The notes under the pieces are model-generated. The model worked only from the letters and a program-made list of their open reading frames with translations. It searched no databases and had not been told where the DNA came from. 64,000 bases of DNA, taken from positions 62,001-126,000 of the forward strand of contig JACVCO010000004.1 of the NCBI GenBank assembly GCA_016741995.1. The letters are read 5' to 3'. Below are positions 1 to 7,985 of this stretch, in pieces. A program made the position numbers and the translations under genes. This stretch comes from Hydrogenophaga sp. (GTDB lineage: Bacteria; Pseudomonadota; Gammaproteobacteria; Burkholderiales; Burkholderiaceae_C). Position 1 is the first letter of the stretch. Every line of letters begins with the position of its first letter.

Positions 1-242
1 AGGAGCAACAGCTGGTCGCTGTCCACGTCCTGCCGCTGCGGCGCGGGTGCCACGGGCGCCGGGGCCGCGGGTTGCAGCCGGTTGAAGCCGCCGCCGCCCC
101 CATTGCCGCCCCCCCGGTTGCCACCGCCGGATGCCGACGCACCCCCCGGGCCACGCCCGCCGCCACCCCCCGCGGTCTGGGCCCAGGCCGAGCCGAACCA
201 CAGGCCGTGCAGCAGCAGCGCAAGCATGACGACGGCGCGCAT
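1..242 (-). CDS. Gly-rich secreted protein, 3' part outside window
   Basis: Only the first 80 codons are in the window. The ATG lies 2 bases after the anti-sigma stop, so this is probably the third gene of the sigma/anti-sigma operon. Residues 1-21 form a signal peptide ending AWA, followed by Gln. The mature part begins with a Gly/Asn/Arg/Ser-rich, low-complexity stretch and then a Pro/Ala linker, and reaches the window edge in DVDSDQLLL. Such linkers usually separate a signal peptide from a folded domain, but that domain is not visible. The function is not recognised. The position suggests an envelope or extracytoplasmic protein produced with the stress sigma factor. Confidence 0.7.
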   Translation of the reverse strand, partial: MRAVVMLALLLHGLWFGSAWAQTAGGGGGRGPGGASASGGGNRGGGNGGGGGFNRLQPAAPAPVAPAPQRQDVDSDQLLL

Positions 243-244
243 GG

Positions 245-913
245 TCAGGGCCCTTCGGCGGGCGATGCGCTGTCGAACACGGCCCCGGCGTCGGCCAGCA
301 GGGCCTGCGCCAGGCGCTGGGCCTGCGCGTCGCGCGGCGTGCCATCGGCGCCGGCCTCGACGCGCAGCGTGTACACGCCCAGCGCGCTCGGCCCGTTCAC
401 GATGCGCGCGTTGGCGCGCCGCAGCGCCTCGCGCAACTGCGGCTCGGTCACGCTGGCCCGCACCGTCACGTGCAGCAGCACGCCGGTGGCCTGGGTGGCC
501 GTGGGCCCGCCCGCGGCGCGGTAGTCGGCACCGGGCTGCATCAGCGTGCCGATCACCACCGCCTGGGCCACGAGCAGCGCGCAGGCGGTGGCCAGCACGG
601 GCAGGGTGTTGGCCTGCAGCCAGTCGCGCAGCCGCTCGGCCCAGCCGGGGCTGGCACGGCGTGGGGTGGGCGATGCGGCCGGCAGGCGTTGCGCAAAGGC
701 CGACCAGCCCAGGTCGCCCTCGGGCACGGGGTCCAGCGGCTGCGCGTGCAGCGTCTCGCGCAAGGTTTGCAGCCAGCGCAGTTCGTGCTGCAGCTCGGGG
801 TGGCGCAGCAGGCCGGCGTCGAGCTGGGCCTGTTGCGCGGGCGTGAGCGTGCCGTTGGCGGCCAGGGGCAGCAGCGCGCGCAGGCCGTGTTTGTCGGCGG
901 CGTGGTCAACCAT
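245..913 (-). CDS. Transmembrane anti-sigma factor
   Basis: A 222-residue protein whose start overlaps the 3' end of the upstream ECF sigma gene by 8 bases, the usual sigma/anti-sigma coupling. The N-terminal cytoplasmic part (residues 1-100) is helical and Leu/Gln-rich and would hold the sigma factor. It lacks the Cys/His zinc motif of zf-HC2 anti-sigmas, so it belongs to the zinc-free (RskA/RseA-like) kind. One membrane segment (about 103-125, LPVLATACALLVAQAVVIG) is followed by a periplasmic domain of about 95 residues that could sense a signal. The role as antagonist of the adjacent sigma factor is inferred from position and topology. Protease cleavage sites cannot be judged. Confidence 0.82.
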   Translation of the reverse strand: MVDHAADKHGLRALLPLAANGTLTPAQQAQLDAGLLRHPELQHELRWLQTLRETLHAQPLDPVPEGDLGWSAFAQRLPAASPTPRRASPGWAERLRDWLQANTLPVLATACALLVAQAVVIGTLMQPGADYRAAGGPTATQATGVLLHVTVRASVTEPQLREALRRANARIVNGPSALGVYTLRVEAGADGTPRDAQAQRLAQALLADAGAVFDSASPAEGP

Positions 914-1532
914 GTTGCGCTCCGGCGAAGGGGCCGTCGCTGTGGCCGAACAGGCGCTGCAGGCATTCCTTCATCTTGCGCCGCGCGTGGAACAGGCGCG
1001 TCTTCACGGTGTTCTCGGGGCAGGCCTGGATCTGCGCGATGTCGGCCAGCGGCAGGTCTTCGTAGAGCGCGAGGTGCAGCGCCTCGCGCTGGTCCTCGGG
1101 CAGCTTGTTGGCGCAGTGGGCAATCATGTCGTGGTGCTCGCGCTGCGCCACGCGTTCGAAGCCCTCGGGCGCGTCAGATTCGGCGTCGATGCCGGGGCCG
1201 TCGCCGGCCTCGTTCTCCTCGTCGAGCGATTCGTGGCGGTGGCGGTAACGCTCGCGCAGTTTGTCGAGCAGCTTGTGGCGGGCGATGCCCAGTACCCAGG
1301 TGCGCACGCTGGACTGGCCCGCGAAACGCCGCGCGTGGCACCACACCTCGTACATGGTTTCCACCACCACCTCCTCGGCCTGCACCGGGTCGCTCAGGCG
1401 GCGCATGGCGAACTGGAAGGTGGCGGGGGCGAAGGCGGCGTAGAAACGCTTCATGGCCTGCTGGTTCTGCGCCGCGATCGCGGCGAGATCCGCCCGGTGG
1501 GTGTCGTCGTCGTGGCGTGAAGAAGCCTGCAT
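906..1532 (-). CDS. ECF-family RNA polymerase sigma factor
   Basis: A 208-residue group-4 sigma factor. Region 2 lies at about residues 25-95, with the -10 recognition helix around VRTWVLGIARHKLLD. An acidic linker (DEENEAGDGPG) follows, then region 4 with a helix-turn-helix at LADIAQIQACPENTVKTRL, which would read the -35 element. I chose the ATG at 1532 (MQASSRHDD) because the codons upstream give no sigma-like sequence. A sigma70-type promoter lies 66-93 bases upstream. The gene is followed by its anti-sigma gene. Three promoters of one ECF type lie 0.7-1.4 kb away and are its likely targets (inference). Confidence 0.9.
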   Translation of the reverse strand: MQASSRHDDDTHRADLAAIAAQNQQAMKRFYAAFAPATFQFAMRRLSDPVQAEEVVVETMYEVWCHARRFAGQSSVRTWVLGIARHKLLDKLRERYRHRHESLDEENEAGDGPGIDAESDAPEGFERVAQREHHDMIAHCANKLPEDQREALHLALYEDLPLADIAQIQACPENTVKTRLFHARRKMKECLQRLFGHSDGPFAGAQHG

Positions 1533-1597
1533 GCCCTGTCTCGCTCGAACCCTTTGTGCTGGGTGGCCCGTGGCCCGGTGCGCGACCGGGCCGGGCC

Positions 1598-1625
1598 AGT
1601 ATAGGACCGCCCCCGCGCACCGCAA
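1598..1625 (-). promoter_or_regulatory. Putative sigma70 promoter of the ECF operon
   Basis: On the minus strand, TTGCGG (1625-1620) and TATACT (1603-1598) are separated by 16 bases. The -10 match is near consensus and the distance to the sigma start codon (about 65 bases) is reasonable. No TTGAACC-type ECF promoter is seen here, so the operon may be expressed constitutively rather than autoregulated. Confidence 0.5.
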
Positions 1626-1668
1626 GCCCGTTGCCAGGGCATCGCCGATCGGCTTCACCGGCGCCTCC

Positions 1669-2223
1669 TCAGAACGTGGGACCGACGCAGGACGAGCGCT
1701 GCGCGTTGTTGTTCTCGAAGCGCTCGGCCACCTGCTGCACCGGGTCGGCGGTGATGACGAAACGGCACATCGCGCTGGAGCCGGGGCTGAAGCAATCGGC
1801 GGGGATGGCCAGGCGTTTGACCACGTGCGTGTGGGCGGCCAGCGGCTGCACCGGCACGTCGACGTCGCGCGTCTGCTGCGTCTGGGGGTTCACGAACTGC
1901 ACGCGCACCACGCTGGCGGGCGCGGCCACGCTGCCGCGGTTGTGCACCTCGAAGTACACGCGCCGGGCCGGGCCGCCCTGGCCGTCGTTGCCGCCGCAGA
2001 ACGCCACGTTGGGAAAACCGACCGGCAGGCCCGCTTCCTCAGGCGATTTGTAGAAGGGGTGGATGAACAGGTCGGGCTTGTCGTTCGACGTCAGCACGGC
2101 CTTGGGGGCCATGGGCACGGCGGCGGTCTGTGCCCGCACGGCCGGCACGGCGGCGCAGGCCAGGCACAGGCCCAGCAGCCCTGCGCGGGCGGTGGGCAAC
2201 AGGGGGAAGCGGGTGGTGGTCAT
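1669..2223 (-). CDS. Secreted CARDB-like protein, ECF regulon member
   Basis: A 184-residue exported protein. The signal peptide occupies residues 1-31 (cleavage after VRA, before QTAAV). The mature region contains a single Ig-like segment with the pattern of CARDB/APHP adhesion domains: DLFIHPFY near its start, YFEVHNRGSVAAPASVVRVQF in the middle and a conserved-looking ERFENNNAQR near the end. Four Cys residues could form disulfides. The ATG at 2223 was chosen over a longer frame because it is preceded by a strong GGAGACC ribosome site and begins the signal peptide. It is transcribed divergently from the glycine-zipper lipoprotein gene, from a mirrored copy of the same ECF-like promoter. 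The ligand and role are unknown. Confidence 0.75.
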   Translation of the reverse strand: MTTTRFPLLPTARAGLLGLCLACAAVPAVRAQTAAVPMAPKAVLTSNDKPDLFIHPFYKSPEEAGLPVGFPNVAFCGGNDGQGGPARRVYFEVHNRGSVAAPASVVRVQFVNPQTQQTRDVDVPVQPLAAHTHVVKRLAIPADCFSPGSSAMCRFVITADPVQQVAERFENNNAQRSSCVGPTF

Positions 2224-2271
2224 GTCGGTCTCCGGTGGGTGAACGGGTGTCGGCGCCTGGCCTGACACCCG

Positions 2272-2302
2272 CTGAGTCGGGGGCTGGTGGGCAGCGGTTC
2301 AA
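2272..2302 (-). promoter_or_regulatory. ECF-type promoter, minus strand
   Basis: Read on the minus strand, TTGAACC (2302-2296), a 16-base spacer, then CGACTCAG (2279-2272). The same -35/-10 pair with the same spacing occurs at 2313-2343 and 2856-2886 in front of two neighbouring genes. It lies 49 bases upstream of the CARDB-like gene start. Assignment to the sigma factor at 906-1532 is inference from proximity. Confidence 0.7.
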
Positions 2303-2312
2303 TCTTTTTTGT

Positions 2313-2343
2313 TTGAACCGGCGCCGCGCGGCGGGCGACTCAG
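2313..2343 (+). promoter_or_regulatory. ECF-type promoter, plus strand
   Basis: TTGAACC (2313-2319), 16 bases, CGACTCAG (2336-2343), ending 29 bases before the lipoprotein ATG. Its -35 box is only 10 bases from the -35 box of the divergent promoter, and together they form the inverted repeat CGGTTCAA/TTGAACCG around a T-rich centre. Confidence 0.7.
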
Positions 2344-2372
2344 GCGGCACCACCACCCCACCGGAGACCGCC

Positions 2373-2843
2373 ATGAAGACCCGCACCCCCGCCGTCCTGA
2401 TCGCCGTCACCCTGGCCGTTGCCCTGCTGCAGGGCTGTGCCCACCGCAGCCACGCGGACAACGTGTACGCCGATGGCGACACCCAGCGCGCGCACAGCAT
2501 CACCCTGGCCACCGTCATCTCGGTGCGCGCCATCGTCATCGAACGCGCCGGCAGCGGCATGGGCGCAGCGGCCGGCGGCCAGATCGGCAATGCGCTGGGC
2601 GGCCTGGCGGGCAAGAACAACTTCAACGCCTGGTTCGTGGGCACCGCGCTCGGTGGTGCCGCCGGCAGCCTGGCCGGCCACGCCATCGAGGCGCAGGTGG
2701 CCCGCCACCCCGGCCTGGAAATCAGCATGCGGCTCGACGACGGGCAGCAGATATCGGTGGTGCAGGCGGCCGACGAGCCTTTCCGCAAGGGCGACCGCGT
2801 GCGCGTGCTCACCGCCGAAGGCAAGAGCCGCGTGACGCGCTGA
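2373..2843 (+). CDS. Glycine-zipper outer-membrane lipoprotein (SlyB/Pcp-like)
   Basis: 156 residues. A lipoprotein signal ends in the lipobox LLQGC, so Cys21 would be lipidated. A Gly/Ala-rich double glycine-zipper region at about 63-106 (GSGMGAAAGGQIGNALGGLAG, then GTALGGAAGSLAGHAIEA) marks the 2TM glycine-zipper family of SlyB/Pcp. The C-terminal part (LEISMRLDDGQQISVVQAAD, FRKGDRVRVL) is the small beta domain found in these lipoproteins. The start has GGAGACC 4 bases upstream. SlyB-type proteins help envelope integrity under stress. Here the gene is predicted to be under ECF control because of the promoter at 2313-2343. Confidence 0.85.
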   Translation: MKTRTPAVLIAVTLAVALLQGCAHRSHADNVYADGDTQRAHSITLATVISVRAIVIERAGSGMGAAAGGQIGNALGGLAGKNNFNAWFVGTALGGAAGSLAGHAIEAQVARHPGLEISMRLDDGQQISVVQAADEPFRKGDRVRVLTAEGKSRVTR

Positions 2844-2855
2844 TCTGCAAACGGT

Positions 2856-2886
2856 TTGAACCGATCGGCTCGCCACGCCGACCCAG
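2856..2886 (+). promoter_or_regulatory. ECF-type promoter, plus strand
   Basis: TTGAACC (2856-2862), 16 bases, CGACCCAG (2879-2886), 44 bases before the ATG of the 455-residue secreted protein. This is the third copy of the motif in 600 bases. That this gene has its own copy, although it follows the lipoprotein gene by only 87 bases, supports a real regulatory element. Confidence 0.7.
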
Positions 2887-2930
2887 TGGCGAACGTGTTC
2901 CCGACCCCACCCAACCCACTGGAGACCCCC

Positions 2931-4298
2931 ATGAAAAACCCTTCACGCCTTCACCGCCTGGCCCTGGCGAGCCTGGCCTGCATGGCCGGCCAGGCCGCGT
3001 TCGCGGGGCCGATCTCGACGCCGAACTACGAAAGCTTCGAGCACATCAGCGTCAGCAGCGGCCAGACCGCCACCGTGAACGCGGCCTCGGCGATCCGCGT
3101 GCGCTCCAACGGCAGCGACTACACCGAGGCCGTGGGCAGCCACGTCACCTACCGCATCGGCGGCTCGGTCAAGGTCAGCGCGAACAAGTGGCGCGTGTTC
3201 AACGTGCAGTTGGGCATCGGCGCGCTGGCGGTGATGAACGACGGCAGCCGCCTCGATGCCCAGGCCAATGGCCACCTGCCCAACTTCGGCAGCTTCCACA
3301 GCGTGGGCGTGAACCAGTACCCGAAGAAGAGCTACAGCATCAAGGACCACCCGGTGCAGGTGCCGCTGGGCGCCTCGGGCCTGGGCAGCTTCGCCGTGCA
3401 GCGCTGCAACGCGAACAAGACCGGCCTGCTGCAGCAGGGTGTGAGCCGCATCGCGGTGTTCAAGCAGTCGCGCACCATCACCATCCCCGTGGCCTTCCAC
3501 TTCGCGGCGCAGGTGCACGACAAGGACAAGGAAGAGGAGCACAGCCACGAGGGCGCCGTCGGCCACGGCAGCGGCGGCATCGGCCTGGGCGAGCGCTACT
3601 GGCGCCAGGCCACGCTGTGGCAGAACGTGAACGTGATTTGCGAACAGGCGCCCGATCTGCCCCTGGCCTCGCCCAAGGACCCGACGCCGATACCCACCGG
3701 GCCGCAGGACCTCGCGCTGCGCGCCGGTGTGACGCAGTCCTTCCTGACGCTGATCGAGAAGAGCCGGCCCGCAGGCAGCTGCGGCGTGAAGCTCTCGGGT
3801 GTGATCGAGACCAACCTGCCCAACACCACGGTCACCTTCGCCTACCGCAACCACCAGGGGGTGGAGACACCCGCGCGCACGCTCAAGACCGACCACAGCA
3901 AGACGGTGATGTTCGTGGACGAGATCGATTTCAACCAAGGCAAGGGCGGTGGCCTGGGGCTCACCACGCCGGTGGCCCCGGCGGCGCCCGGCAACCCCAC
4001 GGGCTCGTTCGCGGCGCCCACCTCCAACCAGCAGTACCACGGCTGGTACCAGATCGTGGGCAAGAACTTCAGCTTCAAGTCGAACATGGCCGAGTACAGC
4101 TTCAGCTGCCTGCCCAAGGGGCCCGATGGCCTGAAGGCACCGAACCTGGGGCAGCCCGGGCCGTCCGCGGCACCGCTGGGTGGCCTGAAGGCCATGGGCG
4201 TGGTTCCCGCGGTGCGGCCCGATCCGCGTCCGGTGTCGGGGCCCGCGGTGCGTGGCCTCGCGGTCCCACCGGTGCCCACCCGCCGCGCTGGCGAGTGA
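2931..4298 (+). CDS. Secreted protein of unknown function, ECF regulon member
   Basis: A 455-residue exported protein that I do not recognise. The signal peptide covers residues 1-25 (cleavage after AFA, before GPIST). The mature N-terminal half is rich in beta-strand-like Val/Ser/Thr stretches. A conspicuous acidic/His-rich loop near residue 205 (HDKDKEEEHSHEG, then GHGSGG) could bind metal. A second segment with paired Cys follows (CGVKLSG ... FSCLPKG), and the tail of about 60 residues is Pro/Ala-rich. The ATG at 2931 was chosen for the GGAGACC ribosome site and the signal peptide. It has its own ECF-type promoter. A structural, surface or stress-protective role is possible, but nothing in the sequence decides it. 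Confidence 0.7.
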   Translation: MKNPSRLHRLALASLACMAGQAAFAGPISTPNYESFEHISVSSGQTATVNAASAIRVRSNGSDYTEAVGSHVTYRIGGSVKVSANKWRVFNVQLGIGALAVMNDGSRLDAQANGHLPNFGSFHSVGVNQYPKKSYSIKDHPVQVPLGASGLGSFAVQRCNANKTGLLQQGVSRIAVFKQSRTITIPVAFHFAAQVHDKDKEEEHSHEGAVGHGSGGIGLGERYWRQATLWQNVNVICEQAPDLPLASPKDPTPIPTGPQDLALRAGVTQSFLTLIEKSRPAGSCGVKLSGVIETNLPNTTVTFAYRNHQGVETPARTLKTDHSKTVMFVDEIDFNQGKGGGLGLTTPVAPAAPGNPTGSFAAPTSNQQYHGWYQIVGKNFSFKSNMAEYSFSCLPKGPDGLKAPNLGQPGPSAAPLGGLKAMGVVPAVRPDPRPVSGPAVRGLAVPPVPTRRAGE

Positions 4299-4304
4299 TC
4301 CGCC

Positions 4305-5054
4305 TCAGCGGGCCAGCAGCGGGCGCAGCATGCGCCCGGGGTCGGCCATGAAGCCGCGCATCACCTGGAAGTGCTCCGTGTCTTCGTACGGCACCCGTTC
4401 CAGGCCATTGCGCGAGAACTGGAAGATCCACGCGTCGGGGTAGGCCATCAGGATGGGCGAATGCGTGGCGATGAAGAACTGCGAGCCATCGAGCACCAGG
4501 TCGTGCAGGCGCGACAGGGCCGCGAGCTGGCGTTGCGGCGAGAGCGCGGCCTCGGGTTCGTCGAGCAGGTACAGGCCCTGGCCGCTGAAGCGCTCCATCA
4601 GCAGCGCCAGGAAAGACTCGCCGTGCGACTGCTCGTGCAGCGCGCGCTCACCGTACGACGGGCCGATGGGGGCGCCGATGGTGGGTTCCGCATCCAGCCG
4701 CTCGATCTCGGTGGCCACGTTGAAGAAGCTCTCGGCGCGCAGGAAGAAGCCGGTGCGTGGGCGCTTCACGCCCTTGGCGATGCGCAGGTACTCGTGCAGG
4801 TTCGAATGCGAAGCGCGGGTGCCGAAGTGGAAGTTCTTCGAACCGCCTTCCGGGTTGAAGCCCAGCGACACGGCCATGGCTTCGAGCAGCGTGGACTTGC
4901 CCGAACCGTTCTCGCCGATGAAGAAATTCACCTTCGGGTGCGGTTCGAACCGGTCCAGTGTGCGGATGGCCGGCAGGTGGAAGGGGTAGCGATCGAACGA
5001 CTCGATCTTGTCGCGCCGCAGCGTGACGCGGCTGACGAACTGGGTGGCGATCAT
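4305..5054 (-). CDS. AAA-family ATPase, predicted OLD/ABC-like (COG3910 type)
   Basis: 249 residues with the complete ABC-type ATPase set: Walker A GENGSGKST near residue 50, Walker B LYLLDEPEAAL near residue 165, and the switch histidine in IATHSPIL near 198. There is no membrane segment and no coiled-coil arm, so it is neither a transporter subunit nor an SMC protein. It matches the small stand-alone predicted ATPases with an AAA_21-like fold. The substrate is unknown. It converges on the secreted-protein gene with a 6-base gap and lies 34 bases after lldD on the same strand. Confidence 0.8.
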   Translation of the reverse strand: MIATQFVSRVTLRRDKIESFDRYPFHLPAIRTLDRFEPHPKVNFFIGENGSGKSTLLEAMAVSLGFNPEGGSKNFHFGTRASHSNLHEYLRIAKGVKRPRTGFFLRAESFFNVATEIERLDAEPTIGAPIGPSYGERALHEQSHGESFLALLMERFSGQGLYLLDEPEAALSPQRQLAALSRLHDLVLDGSQFFIATHSPILMAYPDAWIFQFSRNGLERVPYEDTEHFQVMRGFMADPGRMLRPLLAR

Positions 5055-5088
5055 GCCGCCCAGTATCCGTTCAACGGGTGCCGGCGGC

Positions 5089-6240
5089 TCAGGCCGGGTA
5101 GGTGCCCGGCAGCAGGATGGATTTGTCCACCGTCTCGACGTCGGTGTGGCCGCAGAAGGCCATGGTGAGGTCGAGCTCCTTGTGGATGATCTCCAGCGCC
5201 TTGCTCACGCCTTCCTCGCCCATGGCGCCCAGGCCGTAGAGCATGGCGCGGCCGATGTAGGTGCCGCGCGCGCCCAGGGCACGGGCCTTGAGCACGTCCT
5301 GCCCGCTGCGGATGCCGCCGTCCATGTGCACCTCGATCGCCGGGCCCACCTCGGACACGATGGCCGGCAGCGCGCGGATGCTGGACTCCGCGCCGTCGAG
5401 CTGGCGCCCGCCGTGGTTGCTCACGATCAGCGCGTCGGCGCCGGACTGCACGGCCAGGCGCGCGTCCTCCACGTCCTGGATACCCTTGAGGATGAGCTTG
5501 CCGCCCCAGCGGGCCTTGATCCACGCCACGTCGCCCCAGTTGAGCGCGGGGTCGAACTGCTGTGCTGTCCAGGCGCCGAGGTTGGCCATGTCGGTGACGC
5601 CTTGCACGTGGCCCACGATGTTGCCGAACTGGCGCCGCTTGGTGCCCGCCATGCCCAGCGCCCAGCGCGGCTTGCTGGCGATGTTGATCATGTTGGCCAG
5701 CGTGAGCTTGGGCGGTGCCGACAGGCCGTTCTTCAGGTCCTTGTGGCGCTGGCCGAGGATCTGCAGATCGAGCGTGAGCACCAGCGCGCCGCAGTTCGCG
5801 GCCTTGGCGCGGTCGATCAGGCGTTCGATGAAGGCGCGGTCCTTCATCACGTAGAGCTGGAACCAGAAGCCTTCGCCCGCGTGCTGCGCCACGTCCTCGA
5901 TCGAGCAGATGCTCATGGTGGACAGCGTGAAGGGGATGCCGAACTTGCGGGCCGCGCGCGCCGCGAGGATCTCGCCGTCGGCGTGCTGCATGCCGGTGAG
6001 GCCGGTGGGCGCGATGGCCACCGGCATGGCCGTGGACTGACCGATCATGGTGGTGCGCGTGCTGCGGTTTTCCATGTTCACCGCCACGCGCTGGCGCAGC
6101 TTGATCGCCTGGAAGTCCGACTCATTGGCGCGGTAGGTGCCCTCGGTCCACGAGCCGGAATCCGCGTAGTCGTAAAACATGCGCGGCACGCGTTTTTGCG
6201 CCAGCACGCGCAGGTCTTCGATGGTGGTGATCACGGTCAT
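5089..6240 (-). CDS. lldD: FMN-dependent alpha-hydroxy-acid dehydrogenase (L-lactate dehydrogenase-like)
   Basis: 383 residues, the normal length of the (S)-2-hydroxy-acid oxidase/dehydrogenase family. The FMN-binding barrel is complete. The active-site signature SNHGGRQLDG contains the catalytic His, and FMN phosphate contacts are in GGIRSGQDVLKARALGA. The family would oxidise L-lactate or a related 2-hydroxy acid and pass electrons to quinone. The substrate loop reads LDLQILGQRHKDLKNG, which differs from the textbook VDxPxxGxRxxD form, so substrate could be another hydroxy acid. The gene symbol is by family, not proof of lactate specificity. Transcription is divergent from the acyl-CoA ligase gene across a 139-base gap. 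Confidence 0.85.
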   Translation of the reverse strand: MTVITTIEDLRVLAQKRVPRMFYDYADSGSWTEGTYRANESDFQAIKLRQRVAVNMENRSTRTTMIGQSTAMPVAIAPTGLTGMQHADGEILAARAARKFGIPFTLSTMSICSIEDVAQHAGEGFWFQLYVMKDRAFIERLIDRAKAANCGALVLTLDLQILGQRHKDLKNGLSAPPKLTLANMINIASKPRWALGMAGTKRRQFGNIVGHVQGVTDMANLGAWTAQQFDPALNWGDVAWIKARWGGKLILKGIQDVEDARLAVQSGADALIVSNHGGRQLDGAESSIRALPAIVSEVGPAIEVHMDGGIRSGQDVLKARALGARGTYIGRAMLYGLGAMGEEGVSKALEIIHKELDLTMAFCGHTDVETVDKSILLPGTYPA

Positions 6241-6379
6241 GGCGGCGTCTCCTCGGGTTCGGTGTGGGCGCGATGGTAGCGAGGCCCCCGCCCGGCGGCA
6301 CGTGAAAGCGCGGCGCGGCGGTTTGAAAGATTTTCAGAGTGGGTGGCTAACATCGCGGGACAACAAGGAGACAGCCCGC

Positions 6380-7936
6380 ATGAACCTGGCCCATCTGCTG
6401 GCGCGCGACGCCGCGCGCGCGCCCGACCGCCCCACGCTGTTCGATGGCACGCGCTGCGTGGCCAGCGCTGCGCAGTGGGCGGCGCGCAGTGCCCGGCTGG
6501 CGCAGGCGCTGCACTCGCGCGGCATCGCGCCGGGCGACCGGGTGCTGCTCTTCATGCGCAACCACCCGCGCTACCTGGAACTGCTGTTCGGCCTCTGGTG
6601 GGCGGGGGCGGTGGCGGTGCCGGTCAACGCCAAGCTGCACCCGGCCGAGCTGCGCTGGATCGCCGACAACGCCCAGGCCGCGCTGGCCTTCGTCACGCGC
6701 GACGTGTGGCCCGAGGGCGAGGCGCTGGGCGACGTGCCCGTGCTCGACGCGCTGGGCGACGACACCACCGCACTGCTCGAAGCCGGCGAGCCCGCCGCCA
6801 TCACCGAACGCGCCCCCGGCGACACCGCCTGGCTGTTCTACACCAGCGGCACCACCGGCCGGCCCAAGGGCGTGATGATCACGCACCGCAACCTCATGGC
6901 CATGGGCCTCACGTACTTCAACGACGTGGACGCCATCGCCCCGGGCGACACCATCGCCTACGCCGCGCCCATGTCGCACGGCGCCGGCATCTACGCCGTT
7001 CCGCACCTCATGGCGGGCGCGCGCCACGCGGTGCCGGCCTCGGGCGGCTTCGACGCCGCCGAGCTGCACGCGCTGGGCCTGGCGCTCGGCCCGCTCTCGC
7101 TGTTCGCGGCGCCCACCATCGTCAAGCGCCTCGTCGACCACGCCGAGGCGCAGGGCCACGGGCCGGCGCAGGCCGCAGCCGCGTACAAGACCATCGTCTA
7201 CGGCGGCGCGCCCATGTACGAGGCCGACATCCGCCGCGCGTTGCGGCTGATGGGCCCGCGCTTCGTGCAGATCTACGGCCAGGGCGAAACGCCCATGACC
7301 GGCACCGCGCTCTCGCGCGCCGTGCTGATGGACGAGGCCCACCCACAGTACGCGGAGCGCGTCGCCTCGGTGGGCGTGGCGCAAACGCCGGTGCGCGTGC
7401 GCGTGGCCGGGTCCGACGGCCAGCCGCTGCCCGCGGGCGCCGTGGGCGAGGTGCTGATCCAGGGCGACACCGTGATGGCCGGCTACTGGCGCAACCCCGA
7501 GGCCACGGCCAGCGCCCTTCGCGGCGGGTGGCTCTGGACCGGCGACATGGGTGCGCTGGACGCGCACGGTTTCCTCACGCTCAAGGACCGCAGCAAGGAT
7601 CTGATCATCAGCGGCGGCTCCAACATCTACCCGCGCGAGGTCGAGGAGGCGCTGCTCACCGCACCCGGCGTGGCCGAGGTGGCGGTGGTGGGGGCGCACG
7701 ACCCGGAGTGGGGCGAGGTGGTGGTGGCCTTCGTGGTGATGCAGCCCGGGCAACCCGGCCGCCCGGGCGATGCCGCCGCGCTGGACGCCCATTGCCTTGG
7801 GTGCATTGCGCGCTTCAAGCGGCCCAAGCGTTACGTGTTTGTGGAAACCCTGCCCAAGAACAACTACGGCAAGGTCCTCAAGACCGCCTTGCGCGAGCGC
7901 CTGGCGGCCGGGGAGGGCGACCGTGAGCGCGTCTGA
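6380..7936 (+). CDS. AMP-binding acyl-CoA ligase
   Basis: 518 residues of the ANL superfamily, which activates a carboxylic acid as acyl-AMP and then forms the CoA thioester. The ATP P-loop YTSGTTGRPKG lies near residues 154-164, the adenylate-binding core is IYGQGETPMTG, and the hinge and C-terminal domain start at DRSKDLIISGG. The catalytic Lys is in NNYGKVLKTALRE near the C terminus. The ATG at 6380 follows AAGGAGA by 8 bases. The acid substrate (fatty, aryl or dicarboxylic) cannot be read from the sequence. A short DUF4124 gene follows after 49 bases. Confidence 0.88.
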   Translation: MNLAHLLARDAARAPDRPTLFDGTRCVASAAQWAARSARLAQALHSRGIAPGDRVLLFMRNHPRYLELLFGLWWAGAVAVPVNAKLHPAELRWIADNAQAALAFVTRDVWPEGEALGDVPVLDALGDDTTALLEAGEPAAITERAPGDTAWLFYTSGTTGRPKGVMITHRNLMAMGLTYFNDVDAIAPGDTIAYAAPMSHGAGIYAVPHLMAGARHAVPASGGFDAAELHALGLALGPLSLFAAPTIVKRLVDHAEAQGHGPAQAAAAYKTIVYGGAPMYEADIRRALRLMGPRFVQIYGQGETPMTGTALSRAVLMDEAHPQYAERVASVGVAQTPVRVRVAGSDGQPLPAGAVGEVLIQGDTVMAGYWRNPEATASALRGGWLWTGDMGALDAHGFLTLKDRSKDLIISGGSNIYPREVEEALLTAPGVAEVAVVGAHDPEWGEVVVAFVVMQPGQPGRPGDAAALDAHCLGCIARFKRPKRYVFVETLPKNNYGKVLKTALRERLAAGEGDRERV

Positions 7937-7985
7937 GCACCCGACCTGCGGGGGAACCGCGGCCGGCCGGCGGGGTCACAGCCGC

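Noticed and set aside
470..2053. Long open frame of about 527 codons on the plus strand
   Set aside because: It runs antisense across the anti-sigma and sigma genes, is Arg/Gly/Ala-rich without family motifs, and is explained by high GC.
2943..4040. Minus-strand open frame of 365 codons
   Set aside because: It is antisense to the secreted-protein gene, which has a signal peptide, ribosome site and promoter; the antisense product is low-complexity Val/Ala/His.
6347..7792. Minus-strand frame of 481 codons
   Set aside because: Shadow of the acyl-CoA ligase gene; composition is His/Gly/Val-rich with no motif.
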